Notes: generated by a model not told the origin, from the sequence alone. Positions 43,719-53,977 are shown, counted from the first letter of the stretch. The stretch is DNA of 64,000 nucleotides from Paenibacillus sp. FSL M7-0420 (GCF_038002345.1 NZ_JBBOCJ010000001.1:6820001-6884000); one strand, 5' to 3'. Made by a program: numbers and translations.

Positions 43719-45146
43719 TCAGACCACTCCTCCGCTGATTTCTGCCTGGGCTGGATGGGGAGCTTCGGCCTCGAAGCGCTTGCGGTGCAAGTATTTGCCT
43801 TGACCTGCGGCACCGACGAATACTTTGTCCCGGATCACGAACTCTCCCCGGCTCAGCACAGAGACCGGCTCTCCCTTGACTTCCAGCCCCTCGAACGCAT
43901 TATAGTCCACATTCATATGATGGGTCTTTGCCGACAGTGTCCGTTCCACTGCAGGATCGAAGATCACGATATCAGCATCGCTGCCCACGGCAATCGTACC
44001 CTTTTGCGGGAACAGGCCGAACAGCTTGGCGCTTGAGGTGGCGATGATATCCACGAATTTGTTCAGCGTGATCCGGCCCTTCTGCACCCCTTCGGAGTAG
44101 AGGACACTGAACCGGTCTTCAATAGTGGGTCCACCGTTCGGGATCTTCGAGAAGTCGCCCCGGCCCAGCTCCTTCTGCCCCTTGAAGTTGAACGAGCACT
44201 GGTCAGAGCCGATGGTCTGCAGCGTCCCGCTCCAGAGGGCATCCCAGAGTACATCCTGGTTCCACTGTTCGCGCAGCGGAGGAGACCAGACATACTTGGC
44301 GCCTTCGAAATCCGGCTTCGCCAGCGCCGACTGATCCAGCACCAGATACTGCGGGCAGGTCTCGCCGTAGACGCGCAGCCCTTTCTTGCGGGCCTCTGCA
44401 ATCTTCCAGGCCGCCTCGGCGCAGGTAACATGCACCACATAGAGCTGTGAATCCGTCAGCCCGGTCAAATAAGCCGCCCGCCCAGTCGCCTCGCCTTCCA
44501 GCTCAGGGGGACGGGTCAGCGCATGATAGAGCGGATCGGTGTTTCCGGCGGCAAGCGCCTGGTCCACCAGATATTCGATGACATCCCCATTCTCGGCATG
44601 CACCATAACCAGCGCCCCTTCGCGCTTCGCCGCCTGAAGCGTCTTATACAGCACCCCGTCGTCGGCCTGGAACGTGTTCTTGTAGGCCATGAACACCTTC
44701 AGCGAGGTGATGCCCTCCTGCTCGATAATCTGCGGCAGCTCACTGAGCACCTTGTCATTCAGCTCTGACACCATCAGGTGGAAGCTGTAGTCGATGACTG
44801 CTTTATTCTGCGATTTATGATGCCAGGTATCTACGGCCTGCTGGAGCGGCTGCCCCTTCGTGGTCAGGCAGAAGTCGATTACCGTGGTGGTTCCGCCGTA
44901 AGCAGCAGCAATCGTGCCGGTCTCGAAGTCATCGGCGGTAACTGTACCGCCGAAGGGCATATCCAGATGGGTGTGGGGATCAATCCCTCCCGGAAAGACA
45001 TAACAGCCGGAAGCATCAATGATCTCCGCGCCCGGCGCTTCCAGATTCAAGCCGATTCCGCTGATGATTCCATCCTCAATCAGGACATCCCCCGTATACG
45101 TATCTGCCGCTGTAACGATAATCCCGTGCTTGATGATCTTCTTCAT
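43719..45146 (-). CDS. hydA: Dihydropyrimidinase / hydantoinase
   Basis: 475 residues; ATG at 45146, with GGAGGCGG upstream and only one base after the preA stop. Amidohydrolase-fold enzyme that opens the ring of dihydrouracil or dihydrothymine to the N-carbamoyl-beta-amino acid. Metal-binding DPHTHLDMP is at about residue 56-64, the lysine expected to be carboxylated in SLKVFMAYKN (about residue 150), a further histidine in VMVHAENGD, and the substrate-loop segment SDQCSFNF near residue 310. All active-site motifs look complete. Third gene of the operon. Confidence 0.92.
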   Translation of the reverse strand: MKKIIKHGIIVTAADTYTGDVLIEDGIISGIGLNLEAPGAEIIDASGCYVFPGGIDPHTHLDMPFGGTVTADDFETGTIAAAYGGTTTVIDFCLTTKGQPLQQAVDTWHHKSQNKAVIDYSFHLMVSELNDKVLSELPQIIEQEGITSLKVFMAYKNTFQADDGVLYKTLQAAKREGALVMVHAENGDVIEYLVDQALAAGNTDPLYHALTRPPELEGEATGRAAYLTGLTDSQLYVVHVTCAEAAWKIAEARKKGLRVYGETCPQYLVLDQSALAKPDFEGAKYVWSPPLREQWNQDVLWDALWSGTLQTIGSDQCSFNFKGQKELGRGDFSKIPNGGPTIEDRFSVLYSEGVQKGRITLNKFVDIIATSSAKLFGLFPQKGTIAVGSDADIVIFDPAVERTLSAKTHHMNVDYNAFEGLEVKGEPVSVLSRGEFVIRDKVFVGAAGQGKYLHRKRFEAEAPHPAQAEISGGVV

Positions 45147-45147
45147 C

Positions 45148-46437
45148 TTAACCCGCCTCCACTTCCGAATAAGCACCGTTGACTCCGCTGATGATCCGGC
45201 TGCGCTGATTCCAGCTCATCGGGGCCGCGCCGCCCTCCAGGGCAATCATATCAATGGCTCCGTCTGCCGGGCAGACAATCGAACACAGATTGCAGCCTAC
45301 ACAATCCTCCTCGCGCACTTGCAGAATCGCCTTGCCCTCCGCATTCGTCAGCATATCGATGCATTGATGAGAGGCGTCTTCACAGGCAATATGGCATTTA
45401 TTGCAGTTGATACAGTTCTCCTCGTTGATCTGCGCAACGACTTGATAGTTAAGGTCAAGATCGCCCCAGTTGGAATACTTAGGCACCGACTTGCCAATCA
45501 GCTCGGTTACCGAAGCCAGCCCCTTCTCGTCCAGGTAATGGTTCAGACCGTCGATCATCTCCTCCACAATCCTGAAGCCATGATGCATAACCGCTGTGCA
45601 GACCTGAATTCCTGTCGAGCCCATCAGCATGAATTCGACGACATCCTGCCAGGTGGAGATGCCGCCGATGCCGGAGATCGGCACGCCGACTTCACGGTCC
45701 CGGGCACATTCCGCCACCATGCTAAGGGCAATCGGTTTGACAGCCGGGCCGCAATAACCGCCGTGCGCTCCCTGGCCGCCGACATTCGGAATTGTATTCC
45801 AGCTGTGGATGTCCACCCCGGCCAGACTGTTGATGGTATTGATCAGGCTGATCGCATCCGCTCCGCCCTTGACGGCGTGCCGGGCCACCACGGTAATGTC
45901 GGTGATGTTCGGCGTCAGCTTCACAATGACCGGGGTGGTTGCCACCTCTTTGACCCAGGCGGTCTGCGCCTGCACCAGATCAGGCTGCTGGCCCGAAGCC
46001 GCGCCCATGCCGCGTTCAGCCATGCCGTGCGGACAGCCGAAGTTCAGCTCCAGACCGTCTACGCCGATAGCCTCCACGCGCTTCACAATCTCATGCCACT
46101 TCTCCCGCTTCGGCTCCACCATCAGGGAAGCAATGATCGTATGGTCCGGGAATCTCCGCTTCGTCTCATAGATTTCCTTCAGGTTGACCTCCAGCGGACG
46201 GTCGGTAATCAGCTCAATATTGTTGAAGCCCGCTACACGCTGGCCGCCAAAATGAACGGCGGCGAACCGGGCCGAGGTATTGATGACCGGCTCTCCGAGC
46301 GTCTTCCACACCGCGCCTCCCCAGCCTGCCTCGAACGCACGCTGCACCTGATAGCCTGTATTCGTAGGCGGCGCAGAGGCCAGCCAGAACGGATTCGGTG
46401 ACTTGATGCCTGCAAAATCAATACTGAGATCTGCCAT
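45148..46437 (-). CDS. preA: NAD-dependent dihydropyrimidine dehydrogenase, PreA subunit
   Basis: 429 residues; the ATG at 46437 is preferred because GGAGG is 8 bases upstream, while the ATG six bases earlier is too close. FMN-binding TIM barrel like dihydroorotate dehydrogenase (FAGIKSPNPFWLASAPPT; nucleotide-site ISGIGGISTWQDVVEFML), followed by two C-terminal 4Fe-4S ferredoxin clusters: CINCNKCHIACEDASHQC and CVGCNLCSIVCPADG. It reduces uracil or thymine to the dihydro form using electrons passed from PreT. 32 bases after preT. Confidence 0.93.
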   Translation of the reverse strand: MADLSIDFAGIKSPNPFWLASAPPTNTGYQVQRAFEAGWGGAVWKTLGEPVINTSARFAAVHFGGQRVAGFNNIELITDRPLEVNLKEIYETKRRFPDHTIIASLMVEPKREKWHEIVKRVEAIGVDGLELNFGCPHGMAERGMGAASGQQPDLVQAQTAWVKEVATTPVIVKLTPNITDITVVARHAVKGGADAISLINTINSLAGVDIHSWNTIPNVGGQGAHGGYCGPAVKPIALSMVAECARDREVGVPISGIGGISTWQDVVEFMLMGSTGIQVCTAVMHHGFRIVEEMIDGLNHYLDEKGLASVTELIGKSVPKYSNWGDLDLNYQVVAQINEENCINCNKCHIACEDASHQCIDMLTNAEGKAILQVREEDCVGCNLCSIVCPADGAIDMIALEGGAAPMSWNQRSRIISGVNGAYSEVEAG

Positions 46438-46469
46438 TGCCATTCCCTCCCTCTTCTATGAAATCCGCG

Positions 46470-47861
46470 TTATACGGCAGAGCCGATTACGCTGTCCTGA
46501 CGGCCTGACCATTGCTTCACAATCGCATAGGCAGCATCCTTGCCCTGCTGCGCGGCAGAGACCACCATGGCTTCCCCCGTCCCTGCGCCAAAAACAATAT
46601 CGCCGGCAGCATAAATCTGCGGATCAGAGGTGCGCCCGGTCGCGGGATCAATCTCCACTACCCCCCGCTTATGCTCAAGCCCCAGCGCCTCAATGAGGTC
46701 AATCCGCCGTTTCTGGCCGATAGCCACCACTACGGCATCCACCGGGAGCAGGAATTCCGAGCCCTCCACCGGCACGGGGGAGGGGCGTCCATCCGGCCCA
46801 GCCTCACCAGTCAGCTCCATCCGCACACATTCCAGTGCCGCAACATTCCCCTGCTCATCCCCGACAATCCGCTTCGGCAGGGTCAGCCAGTTGAACTCCA
46901 CACCCTCTTGCTTGGCGAATTCATATTCGAAATCATAAGCCGTCATCTCCCCGCGCGTCCGGCGGTAGATCATCTTCACGTTCGCCGCGCCGAGCCGCAC
47001 CGAGCAGGTGGCCGCATCAATGGCCGTATTGCCTGCACCAATAACAGCCACACGCTGTCCCATCAGCTCCAGGGCAGGAATCCCGGTCTTGGTGGTCTCC
47101 ACCAGCTCGATCGCATCATAGACACCAGACAGCTTCTCGCCTTCAATCCCCAGCGGAGGGACGTAACCCATCCCGGCCGCCAGCACAATGGCATCATATC
47201 CGGCCTTAAGCTCTTCTATGGAAATATCCACGCCCACCTTCATTCCTGTGCGGATCTCTACGCCCAGCCTCTCCACCTGCTCCACTTCCCAGATCGAAAT
47301 GTCCTGCGGCAGCCGGAAGGAGACAATCCCGTGGGTATCAAGGCCTCCGGCCAGCGGCTTCGCCTCATAGATCACCACCTGGAAGCCTTCGCGCGCCAGC
47401 TCTCTGGCCGCTGACAGACCTGCCGGTCCGCCGCCGATCACCGCTACTTTCTTGCCGTTAGGCTCACCTGCCCGGAAGAGCTGAAGGCCGCTGCGGATCG
47501 CCCAATCCGTGGCATAACGCTGCAGCAGGCCAATCTCAATCGGTGCGGAAGCGCCGTTCAGCACACAGGCCCCCTCGCACAGCTCCTCCGTAGGACATAC
47601 CCGTGCGCAGCTTGCGCCGACCGGATTAGCGTCCATGATGGTCTGCGCCGCCCCTCTGAGATTGTCGGTAGCGATTCTTTTGATAAAGGAAGGGATATTG
47701 ATGCTGGTCGGACAGGCCTGGATACAGGGCGCATCATAGCAGTACAGACAGCGGTTAGATTCTTCGATAGCTCCCTTGCGGGTAAGCCCCGGCTCTGCCT
47801 CGGCAAAATTACGCATGAACAGCTCAGGCGTCAATGTGGTTAACGGTGAAGATTGCTCCAT
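46470..47861 (-). CDS. preT: NAD-dependent dihydropyrimidine dehydrogenase, PreT subunit
   Basis: 463 residues; GAAGGAGGGG precedes the ATG. N-terminal Fe-S domain with cysteines CLYCYDAPCIQACPTSIN and CARVCPTEELCEGAC, then FAD/NAD(P) domains like glutamate synthase small subunit: FAD GGGPAGLSAARELA (about residue 142), NAD-binding VIGAGNTAIDAA (about 277) and a C-terminal FAD region DPQIYAAGDIVFGAGTGE. It oxidises NAD(P)H and delivers electrons to PreA. It leads the four-gene operon preT-preA-hydA-79aa. A GlnR/TnrA-type site lies 51 bases upstream of its start. Confidence 0.93.
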   Translation of the reverse strand: MEQSSPLTTLTPELFMRNFAEAEPGLTRKGAIEESNRCLYCYDAPCIQACPTSINIPSFIKRIATDNLRGAAQTIMDANPVGASCARVCPTEELCEGACVLNGASAPIEIGLLQRYATDWAIRSGLQLFRAGEPNGKKVAVIGGGPAGLSAARELAREGFQVVIYEAKPLAGGLDTHGIVSFRLPQDISIWEVEQVERLGVEIRTGMKVGVDISIEELKAGYDAIVLAAGMGYVPPLGIEGEKLSGVYDAIELVETTKTGIPALELMGQRVAVIGAGNTAIDAATCSVRLGAANVKMIYRRTRGEMTAYDFEYEFAKQEGVEFNWLTLPKRIVGDEQGNVAALECVRMELTGEAGPDGRPSPVPVEGSEFLLPVDAVVVAIGQKRRIDLIEALGLEHKRGVVEIDPATGRTSDPQIYAAGDIVFGAGTGEAMVVSAAQQGKDAAYAIVKQWSGRQDSVIGSAV

Positions 47862-47911
47862 CGGGTACCCCTCCTTCTGGCCAAAGTAGCTTCCACTCTC
47901 GGCTTCGATTT

Positions 47912-47930
47912 ATGTTATATAATATAACAT
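47912..47930. promoter_or_regulatory. GlnR/TnrA-type operator before preT
   Basis: ATGTTATATAATATAACAT is a perfect palindrome whose core TGTTATATAATATAACA fits TGTNA-N7-TNACA exactly. It indicates nitrogen-source control of the preT operon. It lies between preT and the divergent pucR gene, and the core contains TATAT-rich sequence that may overlap a -10 box. Confidence 0.72.
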
Positions 47931-48083
47931 TATTACGATGATCGCCTTATTATTTTGCATACTTGTAAGAATTATTGTAGTAAAATAAACTTCAAGCCGG
48001 TAAAATCGCTAATCACACTCCAATTTAAGTTAAGTTTCCTGACATATTATATTCAAACTATAGCCAATCCGTTTTTTCGTTAC

Positions 48084-48102
48084 ATTAGACAGATTGTCTA
48101 AT
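48084..48102. promoter_or_regulatory. ATTAGACA palindrome ahead of pucR
   Basis: ATTAGACA, a three-base centre, TGTCTAAT. The half-site also occurs upstream of the ABC-importer operon (56557-56606). Candidate operator of the PucR-type regulator itself; not matched to a known consensus. Confidence 0.45.
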
Positions 48103-48165
48103 TTCAAAAGTCACTTTTTTACCTGTGAGAATGGCCTGAGAACGAAGTGAATGAGGGGGAAGCTT

Positions 48166-49854
48166 ATGGACTGGGAACTTGTATTTACGATCCGCGACGC
48201 GCTGAAGCGGCCGCTGTTCGCTGAAGCTGAGCTGATCGGGGGAAGAAACGGCCTGAACCGGGCCGTCCGCTGGGTGCATGTGCTGGAGAGCGCGAGCCTG
48301 GAGAGTCTGATTCACGGGGAAGAGATGATTCTGACCACCGGAATGAGCGCAAGCACGGATCTGGACGCTGCCCTGTCTTTCATGCAGAATCTGATTGATA
48401 AGAACGCCGCCTGCCTGTGCATCGAGCTGGGAGCCTACTTCAGTGCCATTCCGCAGGAGATGATCGCTCTTTCGAACCTGCACGATTTTCCGCTGATCCA
48501 ATTCACCCGCACTGTACGGTTCGTCGACATTACACTCGATCTGCATTCCCTCATCATCAACCGCCACCACCGGATGCTGCAGGAGCTGGAGAGCATCTCC
48601 CGCGAATTTCACCGGCTGACGCTAACCTCCCAGGGAACCCTTAAGGTCCTGCAATTGTTATGTAAAAGCACCCGCACACAGATTCTCTATATGCAGCTGC
48701 AAGGTAAACCTCTCTTCTTCCCGGCCCTGGCACCCGAGGAGCAGCGCCCGCTGCTGGGCTTCTTCGAGACCTTCAGCGAAGAGATGGAGGGAGCAGCGCC
48801 GGAGGCCGCCCCCTATATCCGCGAATACGGCCACAAGACCATCGCCGTGAAGCCCGTAGGAGCCTTGGACCAGACCTGGGCCTATATCCTGATGGTCTGT
48901 AATCACAAGCCGCAGGAATTCGACTGTCTGCTGCTCGATTCCGCCTCCTTATCCATCGCACAGGAGCTGCTGCGCACCCGGTACATGGAGGAACGAAAGC
49001 TGTTCTCGGAGAATCTGTGGGTAGATGAGCTGGTCGGGGGACGTACTCAGGACGACAACCGGCTCAAGGGGCTGGTCGGCCCGGACTTCAACCTGGTTAA
49101 TGAGCTGCCCTACCGGGTCTGCCTGATCGAGATCGAGAATCCCCGGGATGTCAAATGGAACAGCTCGGAGAATGACTGGGAATCCATCACCTTCCATCTA
49201 TCGCTCATCCTGCGCTCCATCTTCGAGAAGCACTCCCTCCGGCCGCTGATCACCCTGAAGAACAACCGGCTGACCGTCATTGCCCTGGATATCCAGTCCA
49301 AGCTGCCCGGCAAGCTGCGCCTGCAGCAGGCGCTTGATTCCTTGCAGCATATCCGCGCGGATGAGAAGCTGAAGGACCTGCAGCTCGTCATCGGAGTCAG
49401 CAAGTCCCACCGGGGCCTGAAGCACGCTCATGCCGGTTATCAGGAAGCCGTACAAGCGCTGTCTCTTTATTCCTGTTACCAGAAGCCGGTCCTCATGTAT
49501 GAGGAGTTAGGCGTCTTCCAGCTGCTGCTGAGCCTGAACGACGGCAAGACGCTGGAGAATTTCATCCGCAGCTATATCGGCCCGCTGATTGACCACGATG
49601 AGGCGAAGGGCAGCGAGCTGCTGCTGACGCTGCGCGTCTACCTCGATCATGACGGGTCGAAGCAGATCGCCGCCCGCAGCCTCTTCATCGTCAGGCAATC
49701 CCTCTACTACCGGCTGGACAAAATCACCGAGCTGCTCGGCGAGGACTTCATGCTCCCGGAGAACCGGATCTCCATTCAGGTCGCCCTGCGCGCCTACCAG
49801 TTCCTCTACCCGGAGAAATTCACTCTGCCCAGCTCCCGTTCAGCACAGCTGTGA
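48166..49854 (+). CDS. pucR: PucR-family transcriptional regulator
   Basis: 562 residues; ATG at 48166 with GAGGGGG 7 bases upstream. N-terminal PucR-type sensory domain (about 10-130; WVHVLESASLESLIHGEEM with the typical L-x-x-G-x-E), a middle region, and a C-terminal HTH (about 490-560) with RSLFIVRQSLYYRLDKITELL. Family members activate or repress purine or amino-acid catabolic operons on sensing an intermediate. It sits between the preT operon (divergent) and the aminotransferase (convergent, 35-base end overlap), and probably regulates both. Name is used at family level; the ligand is unknown. Confidence 0.83.
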   Translation: MDWELVFTIRDALKRPLFAEAELIGGRNGLNRAVRWVHVLESASLESLIHGEEMILTTGMSASTDLDAALSFMQNLIDKNAACLCIELGAYFSAIPQEMIALSNLHDFPLIQFTRTVRFVDITLDLHSLIINRHHRMLQELESISREFHRLTLTSQGTLKVLQLLCKSTRTQILYMQLQGKPLFFPALAPEEQRPLLGFFETFSEEMEGAAPEAAPYIREYGHKTIAVKPVGALDQTWAYILMVCNHKPQEFDCLLLDSASLSIAQELLRTRYMEERKLFSENLWVDELVGGRTQDDNRLKGLVGPDFNLVNELPYRVCLIEIENPRDVKWNSSENDWESITFHLSLILRSIFEKHSLRPLITLKNNRLTVIALDIQSKLPGKLRLQQALDSLQHIRADEKLKDLQLVIGVSKSHRGLKHAHAGYQEAVQALSLYSCYQKPVLMYEELGVFQLLLSLNDGKTLENFIRSYIGPLIDHDEAKGSELLLTLRVYLDHDGSKQIAARSLFIVRQSLYYRLDKITELLGEDFMLPENRISIQVALRAYQFLYPEKFTLPSSRSAQL

Positions 49855-51187
49855 AGGTATCGATGATGAACTGCACATCCTCATCCGTCGAAGATAACGG
49901 CGGAGCAAAGGTGAGTACATTATTGAAGCCCGCTACCGTATCGCCGTTCTTGCCGATGATCAGCCCCTTGGCTTTGCAGTCCGCAATAATCCCCTTGACG
50001 ATGCTTAGCTCGGCGGGCTGTTTGGTGGACTTATCCGCCACCAGCTCAATCCCCAGGACCAGCCCGAAGCTGCGGATATCGCCAACCAGCTTATGCCCAA
50101 GAAGCCCGGCTAACCCTTCCGCCAGCCTGCGGCCAAGAATTTCGGCGCGCGCAACCAGCCGCTCCTGCTCCAGAATCTCCAGGTTGCGCAGGGCCAGCGC
50201 ACAGGCAGCCGGATTGCCGCCGAAGGTGTTCACATGCCGGAAATGCCCGTAGTCATCGCTGTTATCCTTGAAGGCCTCATAGATCTCCTTGCGCACAGCG
50301 GTAGCCGATAACGGCAGATAGCCGCTCGTCAGCCCCTTCGCCATCGTGACAATATCGGGCTTGATTCCGAAATTGTGATGTCCGAACTTGCGGCCGGACC
50401 GCCCGAAGCCGCAGATCACCTCGTCGATAATCAGCAATACGCCGTGGGTCCGGCAGATCTCCTGCACCCGGTCCATATAGACCTGATGCGGGACAATCAC
50501 GCCCCCGCCGGTAATGACCGGCTCCATAATCACCGCCGCTACAGACGCTGCGCCTTCCCAGACGATCATATCCTCAATCGCCTGTGCACACTGGAGGTTG
50601 AACGCTTCTTCGCTCATGCCGGCCGGGCGGCGGTAGCTGTCCGGCGGGGCTACATGCAGGAACCCGCCGCCCAGCGGCTCGTACTTGTACTTGCGCTGCG
50701 CTTGCCCGGTCGCCGCCAGGGCGCCCAATGAGCTTCCGTGATAGCCCCGGTAGCGGGCGATGAATTTGTGGCGGTCCGGCTGGCCGGTCTGCTGCTGGTA
50801 CTGGCGGGCGATTTTGAAGGCTGCTTCGTTCGCTTCCGACCCGCTGTTGGAGAAGAAGATGACATACTCATCCTCCAGCCATTCATTCAGCTTCTCGGCC
50901 AGCGCGATGGCCGGCATATGGCTCTGCGTCAGCGGGAAATACGGCAGGCTCAGCAGCTGGTTGTACGCCGCCTCCGCCAGCTCCTTGCGCCCGTACCCCA
51001 CATTCACACACCACAGGCCGGACATGCCGTCCAGGAATTTGTTGCCGTCGATATCGGTAACCCATGAGCCGCTTGCGGAGGCTGCAATCATCGGCGGATG
51101 CTGCTCACTGTAAGGGGTCATATTATGCCACAAATACCGCTGGTCCTTCTTAACCGCCAGCTCGCTTTCTTTGCCCAGACTCTGCAC
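49820..51187 (-). CDS. Class III aminotransferase, probably beta-alanine/omega-amino acid type
   Basis: 455 residues. It starts with GTG at 51187, with AGGAGGAG about 10 bases upstream. PLP lysine in TMAKGLTSGYLP (about residue 283); aspartate in LLIIDEVICGFGRSG; phosphate-binding FFSNSGSEANEAA and FIARYRGYHGSS. It resembles omega-amino acid:pyruvate transaminases. In the pyrimidine pathway beta-alanine must be transaminated to malonate semialdehyde, which fits it perfectly. It is the last gene of the minus-strand unit headed by the ABC importer; its end overlaps pucR by 35 bases. Confidence 0.83.
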   Translation of the reverse strand: MQSLGKESELAVKKDQRYLWHNMTPYSEQHPPMIAASASGSWVTDIDGNKFLDGMSGLWCVNVGYGRKELAEAAYNQLLSLPYFPLTQSHMPAIALAEKLNEWLEDEYVIFFSNSGSEANEAAFKIARQYQQQTGQPDRHKFIARYRGYHGSSLGALAATGQAQRKYKYEPLGGGFLHVAPPDSYRRPAGMSEEAFNLQCAQAIEDMIVWEGAASVAAVIMEPVITGGGVIVPHQVYMDRVQEICRTHGVLLIIDEVICGFGRSGRKFGHHNFGIKPDIVTMAKGLTSGYLPLSATAVRKEIYEAFKDNSDDYGHFRHVNTFGGNPAACALALRNLEILEQERLVARAEILGRRLAEGLAGLLGHKLVGDIRSFGLVLGIELVADKSTKQPAELSIVKGIIADCKAKGLIIGKNGDTVAGFNNVLTFAPPLSSTDEDVQFIIDTFTAVLNGSWAE

Positions 51188-51217
51188 GGCACACTCTCCT
51201 CCTTGGCTTTCCTTCTT

Positions 51218-52681
51218 TTAGTAACGCGCGGTAATCATTTTCTTGCGGGTATAGAATTCCACACCGTCACGGCCGTTCGCGTGCAGGTCTCCATAGAACG
51301 ATTTCTTGTATCCTGAGAAAGGGAAGAATGCCATCGGAGCAGGCACGCCCAGATTGACGCCCAGCATCCCGGCGTCAATCTCCTCACGGAATTCGCGGAC
51401 TGCCCTGGCGCTGTCTGTATAGATGCAGGCCCCGTTGGCGAAGGGCGACTTATTCGTGACCGCTATCGCCTCCGCCAGATCCTTCACCCGCACCACTGCC
51501 AGCAGCGGCGCGAAGATCTCGTCACGCCAGATCTTCATGCCCGGCTGCACATGATCGAAGATCGTCGGGCCCAGGAAATAGCCGTTGCCCGCAGCTGCAG
51601 CATCCTTGCGGCCATCCCGCACCAGCACCGCCTTCTCGGCAAGCCCAGCTTCAATGTAATCGATCGTCCGGTCTTTGTTCGCCTGCCGGATGACCGGGCC
51701 CAGGAACACCCCCTCCTCCTTGCCGTTCCCGATCTTCAGCCCGTCCGCAGCCTCCGTGATCCGGCTTACCAGCTCATCGGCAATGTCCTCCTGCACCACC
51801 ACTACAGCGCAGGCCATGCACCGTTCGCCCGCTGAGCCGAAGGCTGCGGATAGAATATTTTTCACCGCATGGTCCAGATCGGCATCCTTCAGCACAATCG
51901 AATGATTCTTCGCGCCGGCCAGCGCCTGCACCCGCTTGCCGTGCGCGGTCCCCTGCTTATAGACATATTCCGCCACCGGCTGTGAGCCCACGAAGGAGAC
52001 AGCCTTCACTTCCTCATGCGCCAGCAGGCCGTCCACCACCTCATGCGCCCCGTGTACCACATTCAGCACCCCCGGCGGGAAGCCCGCTTCTGCGAACAGC
52101 TCCGCGAGCCGGTTCACCAGCAGCGGCGTCCGCTCGGAGGGCTTCAGCACAAAGGTGTTGCCGCAGGCTACCGCCAGCGGGAACATCCAGCAGGGCACCA
52201 TCATCGGGAAGTTGAACGGGGCGATGCCGCCCACAACTCCCAGGGGATAGCGGTACATGCCGGACTCTACGCCTGTCGCGATATCTGGCAGCTGGCTGCC
52301 CATCATCAGCGTGGGAGCGCCGGCGGCGAATTCCACGCATTCGATGCCGCGCTGCACCTCGCCCAGCGCTTCCTCCAGGCTTTTGCCGTTCTCCAGCGTG
52401 ATCAGCTCCGCCAGCTCCTTGCTGTGCTGGACCAGCAGCTGCTGGTACCGGAAGAAATAGCGGGCCCTTCGCGGAACAGCGACCCTTTTCCACGCGGAAT
52501 AGGCTATGGAAGCTGCCCGCACGGCTGCATCCAGCTCTTCCCGGCTGGAGATCGGCACATAGGCAATGATTTCGCCGGTCGCCGGGTTGAACACTTCCTC
52601 CTGCCGCCCGGAGGAGGACTCCACCCAAGCTCCGTTTACATAGTTCTTCACCTTACTGGCCTGCCCCGTGAGCAGTGTCAT
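51218..52681 (-). CDS. mmsA: CoA-acylating (methyl)malonate-semialdehyde dehydrogenase
   Basis: 487 residues; ATG at 52681 with GAGGTG upstream. Aldehyde dehydrogenase fold with NAD-binding [13 protein letters not shown] and catalytic cysteine in [11 protein letters not shown] (about residue 285). MMSDH/IolA-type enzymes lack the usual catalytic glutamate nearby (here [12 protein letters not shown] instead of LELGGK), which is visible. The enzyme converts malonate semialdehyde to acetyl-CoA and CO2, or the methyl analogue from thymine to propionyl-CoA. It lies 30 bases before the aminotransferase gene, consistent with the next pathway step. Confidence 0.9.
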   Translation of the reverse strand: MTLLTGQASKVKNYVNGAWVESSSGRQEEVFNPATGEIIAYVPISSREELDAAVRAASIAYSAWKRVAVPRRARYFFRYQQLLVQHSKELAELITLENGKSLEEALGEVQRGIECVEFAAGAPTLMMGSQLPDIATGVESGMYRYPLGVVGGIAPFNFPMMVPCWMFPLAVACGNTFVLKPSERTPLLVNRLAELFAEAGFPPGVLNVVHGAHEVVDGLLAHEEVKAVSFVGSQPVAEYVYKQGTAHGKRVQALAGAKNHSIVLKDADLDHAVKNILSAAFGSAGERCMACAVVVVQEDIADELVSRITEAADGLKIGNGKEEGVFLGPVIRQANKDRTIDYIEAGLAEKAVLVRDGRKDAAAAGNGYFLGPTIFDHVQPGMKIWRDEIFAPLLAVVRVKDLAEAIAVTNKSPFANGACIYTDSARAVREFREEIDAGMLGVNLGVPAPMAFFPFSGYKKSFYGDLHANGRDGVEFYTRKKMITARY

Positions 52682-52781
52682 CGTCCGCACCTCTTTTCCT
52701 GTGTTCGTCCGCTATCCTAGAAGAGATGACCGCCTTACCAGGCGGCCATCTGCTTCAGCTATGAAGAAATCCTGTTACCTG

Positions 52782-53891
52782 TTATTTCGCCGCCATCTCC
52801 ACAATCTCGTTCGTGTAGGCCTCCTCCACCTTGGAAGCCGTCTTAATGACCCCGAATTTCAGCGCGATATCGGCGGTCTGCTGGAAGGCGGCAGCATCCG
52901 TATAGCCCAGCTTGGAAGCATCGAAGCCCTCCGGCTGGATCAGCTTGGCAACCTCCGTCATCATCGTCAGCTGATGCTCCCGGGTCGTGCTGCCCGCTTC
53001 GGCAAGCTTCATCACACTGTCCACAGCCGCTTCGGGATCGGCAATCGCATCCGCCCAGCCCTTCAGGGAAGCACGGACGAACTTGGCTGCTGTCTCCTTG
53101 TTGCCCTCCAGCCACTCCTTGTTGGCGAACAGGTTGTCTTCAAGCATCGCCACACCTTCGTCATTCATGTCGATGACACTCAGGTCCTCCGCCTTAACGC
53201 CCGACTCCAGCACCACCTGATATTCGTTGTAGGTCATAGCCGAAGCCGCATCCAGCTCACCGCCGAGGAACTGGTCCATCGTGAAGCCCTGCTTGGTGAA
53301 GTTCAGATCCTTGCCAGAATCCAGCTTGTATTTATCAAAAAGCGCCAGAATCTCAAACTCATTGCCGCCCATCCAGTTGCCCACCTTCTTGCCCTTCAGC
53401 TCAGCCGGTGTAGTGATGCCCGCCTCCTTCTTGGATACCAGCACCAGCCCGCTCTTCTGGAAAATCTGGGCGATCTGCACCAGCGGCATCTCCTGCTCCT
53501 GGCTGGTCAGCAGGCTCGCCACCCAGTCCACCCCGATATCGGCCGAACCGCCGGCCACCTGCTGCTCAGGCACGATATCCGGCCCGCCCGGCAGAATCTC
53601 GACCTTCAGGCCCTCTGCCGCATAATACCCTTTGTCCTGCGCCAGGAAGTACCCTGCGAACTGGGCCTGCGGCACCCATTTGAGCTGCAGCTTCACGGTG
53701 ACCGGCTCAGCCGCCGGTTCTGTGGTTGCGGCAGCTTCCGGCGAAGCTGCCGCTGCATTCCCCGCAGTCGCTTCTGCTGCGGAGGGACTTGCGTTGTTGC
53801 CGCCGCCGCAGCCCGCAAGCAGCGAGATCAGCATTAGAGCCGCCGCAAGCCATAATCCTCCACGAGTTTTGCCCTGTTTTCCCTTCATCAT
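52782..53891 (-). CDS. ABC transporter substrate-binding lipoprotein, NMT1/THI5-like
   Basis: 369 residues; the ATG at 53891 follows GGGGGAG by 5 bases (an ATG directly after is an alternative). Lipoprotein signal peptide ending in LLAGCGGG (cysteine near residue 30), then a Pro/Ala/Glu-rich linker of about 30 residues. The mature domain opens with LQLKWVPQAQFAGYFLAQDK and contains GGPDIVPEQQVAGGSADIGV, typical of the thiamine-pyrimidine, taurine and pyrimidine-type family. Substrate is inferred to be a pyrimidine because the partner enzymes degrade pyrimidines. 87 bases follow the permease gene. Confidence 0.85.
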   Translation of the reverse strand: MMKGKQGKTRGGLWLAAALMLISLLAGCGGGNNASPSAAEATAGNAAAASPEAAATTEPAAEPVTVKLQLKWVPQAQFAGYFLAQDKGYYAAEGLKVEILPGGPDIVPEQQVAGGSADIGVDWVASLLTSQEQEMPLVQIAQIFQKSGLVLVSKKEAGITTPAELKGKKVGNWMGGNEFEILALFDKYKLDSGKDLNFTKQGFTMDQFLGGELDAASAMTYNEYQVVLESGVKAEDLSVIDMNDEGVAMLEDNLFANKEWLEGNKETAAKFVRASLKGWADAIADPEAAVDSVMKLAEAGSTTREHQLTMMTEVAKLIQPEGFDASKLGYTDAAAFQQTADIALKFGVIKTASKVEEAYTNEIVEMAAK

Positions 53892-53977
53892 AGCAACTCC
53901 CCCTACCAATCATTTTTTTGTAAGACGGTCTGACACAGTATGATTGCGCTCTTGTTGCTATTTGCAGGAATTACACA

